A stretch of 40,198 nt of DNA from Candidatus Excrementavichristensenella intestinipullorum (GTDB taxonomy: Bacteria; Bacillota; Clostridia; Christensenellales; Aristaeellaceae), in NCBI GenBank assembly GCA_018711685.1, contig DVHZ01000051.1, positions 1-40,198 of the forward strand. Reading direction: 5' to 3'. Within the stretch, counting starts at the first letter, position 1; every line of letters starts with the position of its first letter. The notes beneath the pieces are model-generated. The model saw nothing but the letters and a program-made list of their open reading frames with translations. It made no database searches and was not told the DNA's origin. This document shows, one piece after another, positions 16,248-24,685 of this stretch. The translations under genes and the position numbers were made by a program.

Positions 16248-18260
16248 TCAGGAGGTCTTGTGGGAGAAGGCGTTCATGATGCCGCTCACAATGGCCTGAC
16301 TGTCGATGGTAGCGCCGGAGATGGCGTCCACGCCCATGGTCTGGTTCTCGATGATGGAGTTGGCGAACTGCTCGAACTGCTCGTCGGTCATGAACATGTT
16401 CTCCCTGCCCTCGCCCACGCGGATAGCCACCAGCTTCTTGTCCTTGATGGTGTAGATGATCTCGTAGGGATCGTGCAGGCCCTGAACGAACTCGGAGTAG
16501 TCGCCGTCAGCCGCCTCGGCCCAGGGCTCGGAAGCGCCCGCGTTCTCGGTGGGATGCAGCTCGGCCCTGCCGCCCAGCATGGTGTCCACCGCAGCGCGGC
16601 CGGAGCAGATGGCCTCGTGGAGGTAGGTGCCGTTCTGGTACAGGTTGCACACCAGGCTGCCCAGCTCGCCGGCGGAGTACAGGCCCTCGATGGGCTGATC
16701 GTCCCAGTTGAGCACCTGGCCCTTGATGTTGCGCTTGGCGCCGCCGGAGCAGGCGGGCATGGCGGGCACTTCCTCGATGGCGTAGAAGGGGCCGGTCTCG
16801 ATCTTGGCCATGGTGGTGATATCCCGGCCGAAATCGGCGTCCTCGCCCGCGTCTACCATGGCGTTGAAGTGGTCCACCTCGGCCCGCAGGGCGGCGGGAT
16901 CGCGGCCCAGCTTCTCGGCCAGCTCCTCAATGGTGTCCGCCTTCACAATCCAGCCCTTCTCGATCTCCACCGAGTTGTCCGCGGACCAGTTGTAGGGATT
17001 GCGGCAGGTCACCGGCCAGCCAATCCAGTTGTTCACCATGGGCTGGGCCTTGCGGCAGTTGTCGTCGAAGATGATGTGTACCGGCTGAGAGCGGTAGATG
17101 GGCACGTCCACGTACTGGCCGTGGCTGTAGTACTTCATGTGCTGGCGCTGATAGGAATCGGCCTCGTTGTAGTAACGGGTGCTGTCCGCCGCTACCTCCA
17201 TCCACGCGCCGTGGACCATGTAGAACTGACGGATGAAGCAGGTTTCAAAGTCGGGCACCTTGATGCCGTGGAAGTAGCCGCAGGACATGGTGTGGTTGTC
17301 CATATGCCACAGCTGGGCGCCCACCGCCATCTGCATCTTGATGCCGTCGCCGGTGACGTAGGGGGAGCCCGCGTTGTAGATGCGGTCGCCGCCGTTGAAG
17401 TCCCGGTACATCTGCAGGTTGCCCTCGTAGCCGCCGGTGGCCAGCAGCACGCCCTTGCGGGCCTTCACATAGATGATGGAGCCGTCGGGCTTCTTCACCG
17501 CTACGCCGTCCACCCGCTTGGTGACGCTGTCCTGAATCAGGCTGACCACCTGATGCTCGTACAAGGGCTTGGCGCCCCGGTACTCCGCCGCCTTGCTGAA
17601 GCCGTTCCAGCAGCCGCCGTTCTCAAAGGGCACGCCGCCGTTCTTGTCCCGGAAGTGGCCGGTGGCGCCCACGAAGTCCGCGCCCTCCAGCAGGGGGAAC
17701 TCCACCAGCAGGGTGCCCCAGCGCAGCGCACCGCCGCCGGAATAGCCCACTTCGTAGCCTACCGGCTCCAAGGCGCCCTGAATCCACTCCAGGTCGGTGG
17801 CGAACTCGTTGGTCAACCAGTTGAAGTCCTCCTCGGGGATCACCTGAGGCGCGTTGAGGTTGCGCATGTAGGTGCGGAAGGTTTCGATGTCTTCTTTTTG
17901 CACGAAGATGACGCACTGGCCGGAGGCGATGGCCTGGCCCCCCGCGTTGGCTTCGTCGGACTTGTCGTAAATCACCACGTCCACATTGGGGTCAATTTCC
18001 ACTGCCTCGATGTAGGCGGCGGTGCCCGCCATGCCGTAGCCGGCGATGACGATGTCGTGTTCCTCGTCCCAGGTCACGTTCTGGCTGGCAAGGCACCAGC
18101 TGCTGGCGTTTTTGTAGCCCTGAGCTGCCGGCGCTTCCGTCTCGGCGGCCTTGGCCTGCTTGGTCAGCACGTCTACGCCGGTGACGCCCAGCAGGCCTAC
18201 CCCTGCCGCGCCGATAGCCGCGCCCCTGAGGAACTCTTTGCGGGTAATGTTCTTGCCCAT
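16248..18260 (-). CDS. Exported FAD-dependent reductase with C-terminal covalent-FMN domain
   Basis: This 670-aa flavoprotein belongs to the fumarate reductase/urocanate reductase-like family. A Tat-like signal starts TRKEFLRGAAIGAAG at residue 6, with Arg-Lys in place of the usual twin Arg. The FAD-binding GxGxxG (IAGYGMAGTAA) lies near 72-82, and the cap domain and closing YVTGDG and YLHEAICSGRAA segments are family-typical. A C-terminal FMN-binding domain (about 575-667) ends with DAISGAT, the ApbE flavinylation motif, giving covalent FMN at Thr651. ATG 18260 is preferred because the upstream TTG (18278) is part of the TTGGAGG ribosome site. It probably reduces an unsaturated organic acid outside the cell as a respiratory electron acceptor. 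The substrate is unknown. Confidence 0.88.
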   Translation of the reverse strand: MGKNITRKEFLRGAAIGAAGVGLLGVTGVDVLTKQAKAAETEAPAAQGYKNASSWCLASQNVTWDEEHDIVIAGYGMAGTAAYIEAVEIDPNVDVVIYDKSDEANAGGQAIASGQCVIFVQKEDIETFRTYMRNLNAPQVIPEEDFNWLTNEFATDLEWIQGALEPVGYEVGYSGGGALRWGTLLVEFPLLEGADFVGATGHFRDKNGGVPFENGGCWNGFSKAAEYRGAKPLYEHQVVSLIQDSVTKRVDGVAVKKPDGSIIYVKARKGVLLATGGYEGNLQMYRDFNGGDRIYNAGSPYVTGDGIKMQMAVGAQLWHMDNHTMSCGYFHGIKVPDFETCFIRQFYMVHGAWMEVAADSTRYYNEADSYQRQHMKYYSHGQYVDVPIYRSQPVHIIFDDNCRKAQPMVNNWIGWPVTCRNPYNWSADNSVEIEKGWIVKADTIEELAEKLGRDPAALRAEVDHFNAMVDAGEDADFGRDITTMAKIETGPFYAIEEVPAMPACSGGAKRNIKGQVLNWDDQPIEGLYSAGELGSLVCNLYQNGTYLHEAICSGRAAVDTMLGGRAELHPTENAGASEPWAEAADGDYSEFVQGLHDPYEIIYTIKDKKLVAIRVGEGRENMFMTDEQFEQFANSIIENQTMGVDAISGATIDSQAIVSGIMNAFSHKTS

Positions 18261-18313
18261 TTTCGCCTTTTCCTCCAAGTTTTCTTATTTGTGCCCTCCG
18301 GCACACTATGTTA

Positions 18314-18342
18314 ATGATATAACGATCTTTGCATTCTGTCAA
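18314..18342 (-). promoter_or_regulatory. Promoter of the flavoprotein operon
   Basis: On the minus strand consensus TTGACA (18342-18337), a 17-nt spacer and TATCAT (18319-18314) lie about 55 nt upstream of the ATG. This is one of the best promoters in the window. Confidence 0.75.
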
Positions 18343-18728
18343 CCTACGGCCAGGGGAAGGCAGGAGGGCGCTGTATCGCAAAAGTTAACGCCTTGTCTCC
18401 CTTTTGGCCCCACCTCCGGGCCCTATCCCCGCTTCTTTCCCGGAGATTTTCAAAAGAATCCCCTTTTGGGCCGCCACCGGGGAAATTTGAGGGGCAAATT
18501 CTCCTTTTCCCGTAAACAATATTTATAGAGTTGCCACATATTTGCCTCATTTGGCCTGATGCGGGGAGGCCAGCCCAGGTCTTTCCCGCCACAACGGACC
18601 GGAAAGATTGCGCTCCCACCGCCTCGCAGGCCCTCTGGGCCGGTTGGGAAACACCTGCCCCGCTTTGCAAGCCCTCTTTGCCGGTCCGGCAAGGCCTGCC
18701 AGCGCCGAAATTCTTGCCGGTGGTTGGC
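18343..18728. other. Intergenic region between flavoprotein promoter and MacB terminator
   Basis: About 390 bp without a supportable gene. It is less GC-rich near 18490-18550. TTGCCGG-T-CCGGCAA (18678-18692) is a perfect short palindrome. LysR binding sites could lie next to the flavoprotein promoter, but no clear T-N11-A pair stands out. Confidence 0.4.
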
Positions 18729-18764
18729 AAAAAAGTCTGCCGGGCGAAAAACGTCCGGCAGACT
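18729..18764 (-). terminator. Terminator of the MacAB-like operon
   Basis: On the minus strand AGTCTGCCGG pairs perfectly with CCGGCAGACT (10 bp, 11-nt loop), followed by six T. It lies about 45 nt past the permease stop. Confidence 0.85.
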
Positions 18765-18806
18765 TCGGTCTGTTTTTGTGTTCCGATATATACTTCGGTC
18801 TGTTTT
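18762..18806. repeat. Short direct repeat next to the MacB stop codon
   Basis: ACTTCGGTCTGTTTT occurs at 18762-18776 and again at 18792-18806, a 30-bp period; the second copy ends one base from the stop codon. The first copy also forms CAGAC-TTCG-GTCTG followed by five T on the plus strand. Its role is unknown. Confidence 0.6.
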
Positions 18807-18807
18807 G

Positions 18808-19974
18808 TTACTCGTAATGGAGTGCCTCAATGGGCAGCAGCTTGGCGGCCTTGTTGGCAGGATAGCTGCCGAACACCACGCCCATGAGCACCGAGAAGCC
18901 CAGGGAGAGCAGCGCCACGTTCATGCTCATCACCATGGTGACGTTGATGGAGGGGGCCACGAAGGTACACACCACCCAGGCCAGTACCAACCCCACCAGG
19001 CCGCCGGACACGGAGAGCACGATGGCCTCGATGATGAACTGCATCATGATATCCAGGCGCTGGGCGCCGATGGCCTTTCTGATGCCGATTTCCCGGGTAC
19101 GTTCGGACACCGACACCAGCATGATATTCATGATGCCGATGCCGCCCACCAGCAGGGATATACTGGCGATGCCGGCCAGCATCAGGGACATGGTGTTGCT
19201 CACCTCGGTCATACTCTCCAGCAGTTGGGTCTGGCTGGTGACCGAATAATAGTCCTCAGAGCCGGTGACATCCAGCATGAAGTCCTCCAGGGTTGCCACT
19301 GCCTGGTCGATGTAGTCCTCGGTGGTGGCGTTGGCGTAGAAGGTAGTGATGGTGGTGTTGCGGAAGTTGCGCTGGGCGTTGGTGAAGGGGATGACCACCC
19401 GCTCGTCCTGGCTTTCGCCCTCGTCGGTGCCGGTTTCCTGGAACACGCCCACGATGGAGTACTGCTTGCCGTCGATGCGGATGGTCTCCCCCACCACGTT
19501 GCGCTGGCCAAACAATTCGTCGGCCACGGTGACGCCCACCACGCACACGTAGCTGCGGCTGTCCACATCGGAATCGGTAATAAACCGGCCGGCGGAGAGG
19601 CTCAGGCCCCGGATGTCGGCGTAGCCTGTGGTGACGCCCTGCACCATGGCGCTGTAGGTATTAGTACCTGCTTTCAGGGTCATGTTGCTGCTGATCAGGG
19701 GAGATACGTTGCGCACCCCGCCCACCCCTTGCAGGGCCATGATGTCATCCAGTTCCAGCCGTACCTGGCGCACGGCCCGGTTCTGCACCGTAATCAAGTT
19801 GGTGCCCAGGCTGGTGATCTGCTCTGTAACCGCAGCAGTAGAGCCCTGACCGATGGCGGTGAGCACGGTGACCGACAGCACGCCGATGATGATGCCCAGC
19901 ATGGTGAGGAAGGAACGCATCTTGTTGGAAGATATGGCCTTAAAGGCCATCTTCACTTCCTGCCAGAATTTCAT
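18808..19974 (-). CDS. MacB-like ABC transporter permease (FtsX family)
   Basis: This is the membrane component of a MacAB-type exporter, 388 aa. A first hydrophobic span (about 20-45, MRSFLTMLGIIIGVLSVTVL) is followed by a large extracytoplasmic MacB core domain (about 50-260) and three C-terminal spans in the FtsX domain. The coupling region ERTREIGIRKAIGAQRLDI is typical. The ATG overlaps the ATPase stop (ATGA), so it is translated with its ATPase. It ends SYPANKAAKLLPIEALHYE, the usual C-terminus of MacB/LolC-like permeases. The gene cluster lacks an outer-membrane factor, as expected for a Gram-positive version. Confidence 0.94.
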   Translation of the reverse strand: MKFWQEVKMAFKAISSNKMRSFLTMLGIIIGVLSVTVLTAIGQGSTAAVTEQITSLGTNLITVQNRAVRQVRLELDDIMALQGVGGVRNVSPLISSNMTLKAGTNTYSAMVQGVTTGYADIRGLSLSAGRFITDSDVDSRSYVCVVGVTVADELFGQRNVVGETIRIDGKQYSIVGVFQETGTDEGESQDERVVIPFTNAQRNFRNTTITTFYANATTEDYIDQAVATLEDFMLDVTGSEDYYSVTSQTQLLESMTEVSNTMSLMLAGIASISLLVGGIGIMNIMLVSVSERTREIGIRKAIGAQRLDIMMQFIIEAIVLSVSGGLVGLVLAWVVCTFVAPSINVTMVMSMNVALLSLGFSVLMGVVFGSYPANKAAKLLPIEALHYE

Positions 19975-20897
19975 GCTTGCCGTGCCTCCCTTCCTGCCGC
20001 TTTATATTCCGGGTCCGCCTGGGCAGCGGCCATACGGGGTTGCGCTTGTTCCGGCTCCGGGCCGGACATCCCAACCGGAGCGTTTTGAGCAGCCGGTTGG
20101 CAAGCCGGTTCTCCTTGGGGGTTTTCTGCAGCCGGCTGGCCGGCGTTCTCCCCCGCAGGGGCCGCCCCGATCCCGGCGGAGCGGGACCGGTAGCGGGTGG
20201 CGCGGGCTTCGTTGGCCTGTTTCAGATATTCCTCGGAAGAGAATATCTTTCCATCATGGATGGCCAAGCGCCGTCCCGCCTCCATGGCGATATCGTTGTC
20301 GTGGGTGATCAGCAGGATGGTGTTGCCCTGCTGGTTGAGCTGGTGCAGCATCTCCATCACTTCCCGGCCGGACTTGCTGTCCAGGTTGCCGGTAGGCTCG
20401 TCGGCCAGGATCAGAGCCGGACTGGTGGATAACGCTCGGGCGATGGCCACCCGCTGCTGCTGGCCGCCGGAAAGCTCGTTGGGCCGGTGCTTCATGCGGT
20501 CCGCCAGGCCCACCCGTTCCAGGGCCTGGGTGACCAGGCGCTTGCGCTGGGTCAGGGGCACGCCCTGATAGATCAGGGGCAGTTCCACGTTTTCGTAGGC
20601 GGTGAGCTTGCCCAGCAGGTTAAACTGCTGAAAGATGAACCCGATTTTCCGGTTGCGGATGATGGCCAGCTGGCGGGGAGAAAGCTGGGAAACGTCCTCC
20701 CCGTCCAGGATGTACTCGCCCTCATCGGGATAGTCCAGGCAGCCCACGATGTTCATCAAGGTGGATTTTCCGCTGCCCGAGGGGCCAATGATGGCCACAA
20801 ATTCCCGCTGTTCCACCTGTAGGTCCACGTGGTCCAGGGCCTCGAGCACCTCGCTGCCCATCTGGTAGCGCTTGACGATGCCCGTCATTTTAATCAT
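19971..20897 (-). CDS. MacB-like ABC transporter ATP-binding protein with long C-terminal tail
   Basis: This ATPase of the MacAB-type exporter has 308 aa. Walker A GPSGSGKST is at 38-46, the signature LSGGQQQRVAIARAL at about 142, and the Walker B region ILADEPTGNLD follows. The core ends near residue 233, as in LolD/MacB ATPases. A tail of about 75 residues rich in Pro, Ala, Gln and Glu follows and is predicted disordered. Such a tail is not usual for the family and may be a linker or regulatory element. It starts 12 bp after the adaptor gene and overlaps the permease, so the three form one operon. Confidence 0.94.
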   Translation of the reverse strand: MIKMTGIVKRYQMGSEVLEALDHVDLQVEQREFVAIIGPSGSGKSTLMNIVGCLDYPDEGEYILDGEDVSQLSPRQLAIIRNRKIGFIFQQFNLLGKLTAYENVELPLIYQGVPLTQRKRLVTQALERVGLADRMKHRPNELSGGQQQRVAIARALSTSPALILADEPTGNLDSKSGREVMEMLHQLNQQGNTILLITHDNDIAMEAGRRLAIHDGKIFSSEEYLKQANEARATRYRSRSAGIGAAPAGENAGQPAAENPQGEPACQPAAQNAPVGMSGPEPEQAQPRMAAAQADPEYKAAGREARQA

Positions 20898-20909
20898 GGC
20901 GTATCCCCC

Positions 20910-22523
20910 TTACCGGCCGCCGGGCATGCCGCCGGGCATACCGCCGCCCATGCCGCCGCCCATGCCGCCGCCGCGGATATTGGTGGAGCCGGAGGAATCG
21001 GAGGTATCCCGGGTGATCAGCACGCTGTCGCCCTCGCTGACGCCGGAAAGGATTTCCACGTACTCGTCATTGGATACGCCGGTGGTCACGGTGCTGGACA
21101 GGCCGGTGGACAGGGTCACGTACTTCTGGCCGTTGCTGGTGGAGATGGCCTCCACGGGCACCAGCAGCACGTCCTGCCGGTCGGCCACCACGATCTCGAT
21201 GGAGGCGGTCATGCCGTCCTTGAGCCTGGGGTCTTCGTCCAGGGTGACGGTGACTTCATAGGTCGCCACTCCGCCGGACACGGTGCCCACGCCGGAAATC
21301 CTGGCCACGGTGCCGGTAAAGGTTTCGCCCTCGTAGGCGTCGATTTCCACCTTCACGTCCTGACCCACTTCCACGTTGACGATATCCAGCTCGTCCACGG
21401 TGGCTACCACCTGGAACTGGGTGGCCGACTGCATGGTGACCAAAGCGGTGCTCTCGTCCAGCCTGGCCCCTTCGGACACGTTCACCGAGGTGATGACGCC
21501 GTCGATGGGAGCGCGGATGACCAGGTTATCCTGCTTCTCCTTCTCGTTGTCCAGGGCGGTGCGGGCTTCCTCATAGGTGAGCAGAGCGGTCTGCAGGTCC
21601 GCCGAGGGCAAGCGCCCGGTGGTGTAGAACAGTTCGTAGCCCGAGGAGACGCTGTCCCCTTCCTCATAATAGATGGTGTCGATGGTGCCGCCGATGGCGG
21701 TGATGGGTACCGGCATATTGATTTCCAAGGTGCCCGAACCCAGCCTGTCGCCTTGGAGGGTGGTGACCAGCACTTCCTGTCCCACGTCATAGCCGTCGTC
21801 GGGAATGGTCACGGCGATGTCCGCCCCCAGGCCCACGGTCTGTTCCACCGTGCCGGTGACCTCCAGGTCGTCGATCCACACGCTGACGGTGTCGCCAATG
21901 GCGAAGCTATACCCGCTTACCGGCTCGAACTCGATGCGCATCTTGTCGTCCCGGGAGATGATGGCCAGGTACCCGTACTGGTTCATGATGGAGGCCACGT
22001 CGTCCCCCTCCTCGCACAGCACCTGCTTCAGGGTGCCCGCCGAGGGGGCGTATACGTAGTAGTCGCTGCCGGTGTCCCGCACTTCGGACAGGGCCACCTG
22101 GGCGCTGAACAGTTCCTTTTCGTAGGTCTTGATGTTGGTCTCGATATCCGAGGAGGACAGCCGTACCAGCACGTCCCCTTCCTGGACCGTATCCCCGGCG
22201 CTCACCTCAATGGACTCGATCTTGCCTTCGCTGTCGTTGTACACCGAGTAGGTCTGCTGGGGTGAGAGGCTGCCCGAGCCGTACACCGTCACTTCCAGGT
22301 CGCCCCGGGTTACGGTTTCATAGCTGCCCCGGCTGGAGGTCCCGGTTGTGCTGACCGTCGCTGCGCCCATGTCGCCGCTGGAGGCGCTCTGGCCCCGGCC
22401 GTCGTTTCCACCTTGAATGGTAGAAATGATGTTGGGCAAGGCGAACACCGCCAATACCGCGATGATCACCACCACTACGATCCACTTGATCCAGGTTCCG
22501 CCGCCTCGTTTTTTGCCTGCCAT
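20910..22523 (-). CDS. MacA/HlyD-like membrane fusion (adaptor) protein
   Basis: This is the periplasmic-type adaptor of the MacAB-like exporter, 537 aa. An N-terminal anchor (about 13-33, IKWIVVVVIIAVLAVFALP) follows a basic start. Barrel-sandwich halves flank a short coiled region, then beta-barrel segments (QFQVVATVDELDIVNVEVGQ and VATYEVTVTLDE) and a membrane-proximal domain. The C-terminus ends in a low-complexity Gly-Met repeat (GGGMGGGMGGGMPGG). GGGAGG precedes the ATG. In Gram-positives such adaptors assist release of peptides, antibiotics or lipids; the cargo is not evident. Confidence 0.92.
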   Translation of the reverse strand: MAGKKRGGGTWIKWIVVVVIIAVLAVFALPNIISTIQGGNDGRGQSASSGDMGAATVSTTGTSSRGSYETVTRGDLEVTVYGSGSLSPQQTYSVYNDSEGKIESIEVSAGDTVQEGDVLVRLSSSDIETNIKTYEKELFSAQVALSEVRDTGSDYYVYAPSAGTLKQVLCEEGDDVASIMNQYGYLAIISRDDKMRIEFEPVSGYSFAIGDTVSVWIDDLEVTGTVEQTVGLGADIAVTIPDDGYDVGQEVLVTTLQGDRLGSGTLEINMPVPITAIGGTIDTIYYEEGDSVSSGYELFYTTGRLPSADLQTALLTYEEARTALDNEKEKQDNLVIRAPIDGVITSVNVSEGARLDESTALVTMQSATQFQVVATVDELDIVNVEVGQDVKVEIDAYEGETFTGTVARISGVGTVSGGVATYEVTVTLDEDPRLKDGMTASIEIVVADRQDVLLVPVEAISTSNGQKYVTLSTGLSSTVTTGVSNDEYVEILSGVSEGDSVLITRDTSDSSGSTNIRGGGMGGGMGGGMPGGMPGGR

Positions 22524-22616
22524 AAATGTTCCTCCCTCAATTTTCTGGAGCCTATGATACGGGAATTCATTGGCAAATCTGTGGCGAGACGGTCCCGGTT
22601 TTGTGAACGCGCTGGT

Positions 22617-23495
22617 CTATTTTGGAGCCCACAGGGCGGCGCCCAGCAGCCCGGCCTCCTCCCCCAAGCTGGCCGGCCGCAGGCGCAGCCATTGGGGATG
22701 GATCAGGTATTTTCGGGCCTTTTCTCCAATGCGCTCCAAGAAATCCGGATTGCGCAGCACGATGGCACCCCCCAATACGAAGATATCCGGGTCCACCACG
22801 CAGGCGATGTTGCCCAGGGCCTTGCCCAGGTTGTCGGCGCACTTGTCCAGGATGTCCTGGGCCTGGGGATGCCCCGCTCGGGCCAGCTGGAACAACTGGG
22901 GGGCATCCATCGGACGGCCCAGCCGCTCCCCGGCGATGCGGGACAGGGCCATACCGCCGCACTGCTCGTTGATGGCCCCGGCGTTGACGCCGTGGTGGCT
23001 GTAGGGGTCCTCGTTGACGATCAGGTTATAGATCTCCGCCGCTGCGCTGTGGGCCCCGTTCACCAGTTCCCCCTTGTAAACGTAGGCCCCGCCGATGCCC
23101 GTGGACACGGTCATGTAAAACATGGATTCCCAGCCCCGGCCCGCTCCCAGCTTGGCCTCCGCCAGTCCGGCCAGGTTGGCGTCGTTGTTCAGCCGGGTGT
23201 CCAGCCCGGTGGCCTCGCGGAAATAGCCCGCCACGTCCAGCCCGTCCCAGCCAAACAGATTGGGCGGATTGATCAGCTTACCCCCGGGAATGTCCAGGGG
23301 TCCGGGGCAGCCCACCCCGATGCCCCCCACCCCTTCCCTGTGGGCGTTGACGAAGGCGGCCAGCTTGTCCAGGTTGGCCCGGGGGCCTATCTCCTTCTCG
23401 TTGGGGGCGCTGAACCGGTCCAGTGCGCGAAAATCCTGGTCGTACAGGGCGGCCCGCAGCTGAGTGCCCCCGATGTCGATGCCAATGGCGGCCAT
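22617..23495 (-). CDS. Divergent ROK-family sugar-kinase-like protein
   Basis: This 292-aa ROK-family protein has the ATP-binding GIDIGGTQLRAALYD (5-19) and the catalytic Asp105 in NNDANLAGLAE. It departs from working zinc-type ROK kinases: the usual E-x-G-H is Glu154-Ile-Tyr-Asn157, and the CxCGxxGCxE zinc cluster is reduced to a single Cys179. There is no helix-turn-helix, so it is not a ROK repressor. GGAGG precedes the ATG. It follows the glycyl radical enzyme and activase, separated by a terminator-like hairpin, so it may be partly cotranscribed. It could phosphorylate a sugar without zinc, or may have changed function. Confidence 0.85.
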   Translation of the reverse strand: MAAIGIDIGGTQLRAALYDQDFRALDRFSAPNEKEIGPRANLDKLAAFVNAHREGVGGIGVGCPGPLDIPGGKLINPPNLFGWDGLDVAGYFREATGLDTRLNNDANLAGLAEAKLGAGRGWESMFYMTVSTGIGGAYVYKGELVNGAHSAAAEIYNLIVNEDPYSHHGVNAGAINEQCGGMALSRIAGERLGRPMDAPQLFQLARAGHPQAQDILDKCADNLGKALGNIACVVDPDIFVLGGAIVLRNPDFLERIGEKARKYLIHPQWLRLRPASLGEEAGLLGAALWAPK

Positions 23496-23513
23496 GGAGC
23501 TTCCTCCTTCTCC

Positions 23514-23557
23514 GTAAAAAAATGAAAATGGGGCGGGCCGCCGGACGGCCCGGCCCC
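23514..23557 (-). terminator. Terminator after the activase gene
   Basis: On the minus strand GGGG-C-CGGGCC pairs with GGCCCG-CCCC (one bulge, 7-nt loop), followed by ATTTTCATTTTTTT. It lies between the activase stop and the ROK gene. The GC-rich stretch 23558-23633 before it holds no gene. Confidence 0.65.
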
Positions 23558-23633
23558 AAGCCGGGTTCCCGGACCTTCCCCAGGCCGGGCCCAGCCCCTA
23601 CCCAGGGACAGGCCCCCAGGCCGGGCGGCTGGT

Positions 23634-24680
23634 CTATTGATCGATGAACACCCGGCGCAGCCCGGCCTGCCGGGCGATGGCGGCGAAGGCCTCCATCTGC
23701 CGGGGAGTGAATTTCTGCCGGTCCGGGTTTAGAAAATAGGGCCGGTTCAGCAGCCGGTACTTGTCCCGGGCCAGGGGATTGTAGTTGAGCAGCTCGTAGG
23801 CGGCATCGGGCCACAGCTCCGCCAGAAAGCGGGCGATGGCGAACAGGTTGGCCCGGGTGGCGGTGGCGGTTGGAATCAGGGGCGTGCGCACGGTGATTCG
23901 CTCCCGATAGGGCCCGGCCAACAGCCAGGACAAGTTTGCCTTGATGAGCCGGTTGTCCCGGCCGGTATAGCGGCGGTGGGCCGCGCCGTCCAGCAGCTTG
24001 AGGTCGGCGTACAGATGGTCGGTATAGGGCATCGCCCCTTCCAGCGTTCCCCGCTCCACCAGCAAGGCGCTCTCCACCGCGGTATTCAGCCCCGCCCCCT
24101 TCAGCGCCTTGAGCAGTGCCAGGGCAAAGGGGCCGTCCAGCAGGGGCTCTCCCCCGGATAGGGTGACCCCGCCCCCCTGGCGGTAAAAGGGGGCGTCCTT
24201 CATGACTTCCTCCAGAATCTGCTCTACCCCCATCTCCTGGCTGTCCCAGCGCAGCGCCCCGGTGGGGCAGGCGTCCATCAGGGCGGGCCAATCCTCCTGC
24301 GCCAAGGGGTCCAGGGCCAGCCCCTCGCCCCGGCGGGCCATGCCTCCCTGTCGGGCCAGGCTCAGGCAAGCGCCGCAGCCCACGCACCGGCTGGGAAAAT
24401 ACATGGGCCGCCTTTGGGGGCTTATGCCCTCCGGATTGTGGCACCAGGCGCACCGCAGGGGGCACCCCTTGAAAAATACCGTGGTGCGGATGCCCACGCC
24501 GTCGTGGGTGGAAAAGCGGCGGATGTCGAACACCAGCCGGCTGGCCCTCCCGTCCAGCTCCCCGCCTTGCTCCACGTCCATTGGCCCCGCCTGCCGCCCA
24601 TCCAGATTCGCCGGGCCCTTCCCCGCCCCTGGGGCGGCGCTCATGGGGGGCAGGATTTCCCGGGTGCTTGCCCTTTCCAT
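23634..24680 (-). CDS. Glycyl-radical-enzyme activating enzyme (radical SAM)
   Basis: This protein installs the glycyl radical on the adjacent enzyme using S-adenosylmethionine and a reduced iron-sulfur cluster. The radical-SAM motif is Cys73-x3-Cys77-x2-Cys80 in KGCPLRCAWC. A ferredoxin-like insert supplies Cys99, Cys102, Cys105 and Cys138, enough for one further [4Fe-4S] cluster where many relatives carry two. The GGEP motif (VTLSGGEPLLDGP) follows. The core begins at about residue 47 (SRLVFDIRRFSTHDG), so the first 45 residues are extra or the true start is a later Met (M13 or M34). ATG 24680 lies 5 nt past the stop of the enzyme gene and none of these starts has a strong ribosome site. 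Confidence 0.9.
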   Translation of the reverse strand: MERASTREILPPMSAAPGAGKGPANLDGRQAGPMDVEQGGELDGRASRLVFDIRRFSTHDGVGIRTTVFFKGCPLRCAWCHNPEGISPQRRPMYFPSRCVGCGACLSLARQGGMARRGEGLALDPLAQEDWPALMDACPTGALRWDSQEMGVEQILEEVMKDAPFYRQGGGVTLSGGEPLLDGPFALALLKALKGAGLNTAVESALLVERGTLEGAMPYTDHLYADLKLLDGAAHRRYTGRDNRLIKANLSWLLAGPYRERITVRTPLIPTATATRANLFAIARFLAELWPDAAYELLNYNPLARDKYRLLNRPYFLNPDRQKFTPRQMEAFAAIARQAGLRRVFIDQ

Positions 24681-24685
24681 GGCCG

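Noticed and set aside
18258-18278. TTG start at 18278 for the flavoprotein
   Set aside because: The TTG belongs to the TTGGAGG ribosome-binding site of ATG 18260, which directly begins the Tat-like signal.
15027-18314. A 1095-codon open frame on the plus strand
   Set aside because: It is the antisense shadow of the VOC and flavoprotein genes, caused by high third-position GC. Its translation is low-complexity (His, Val, Gly, Ala-rich) with no motifs.
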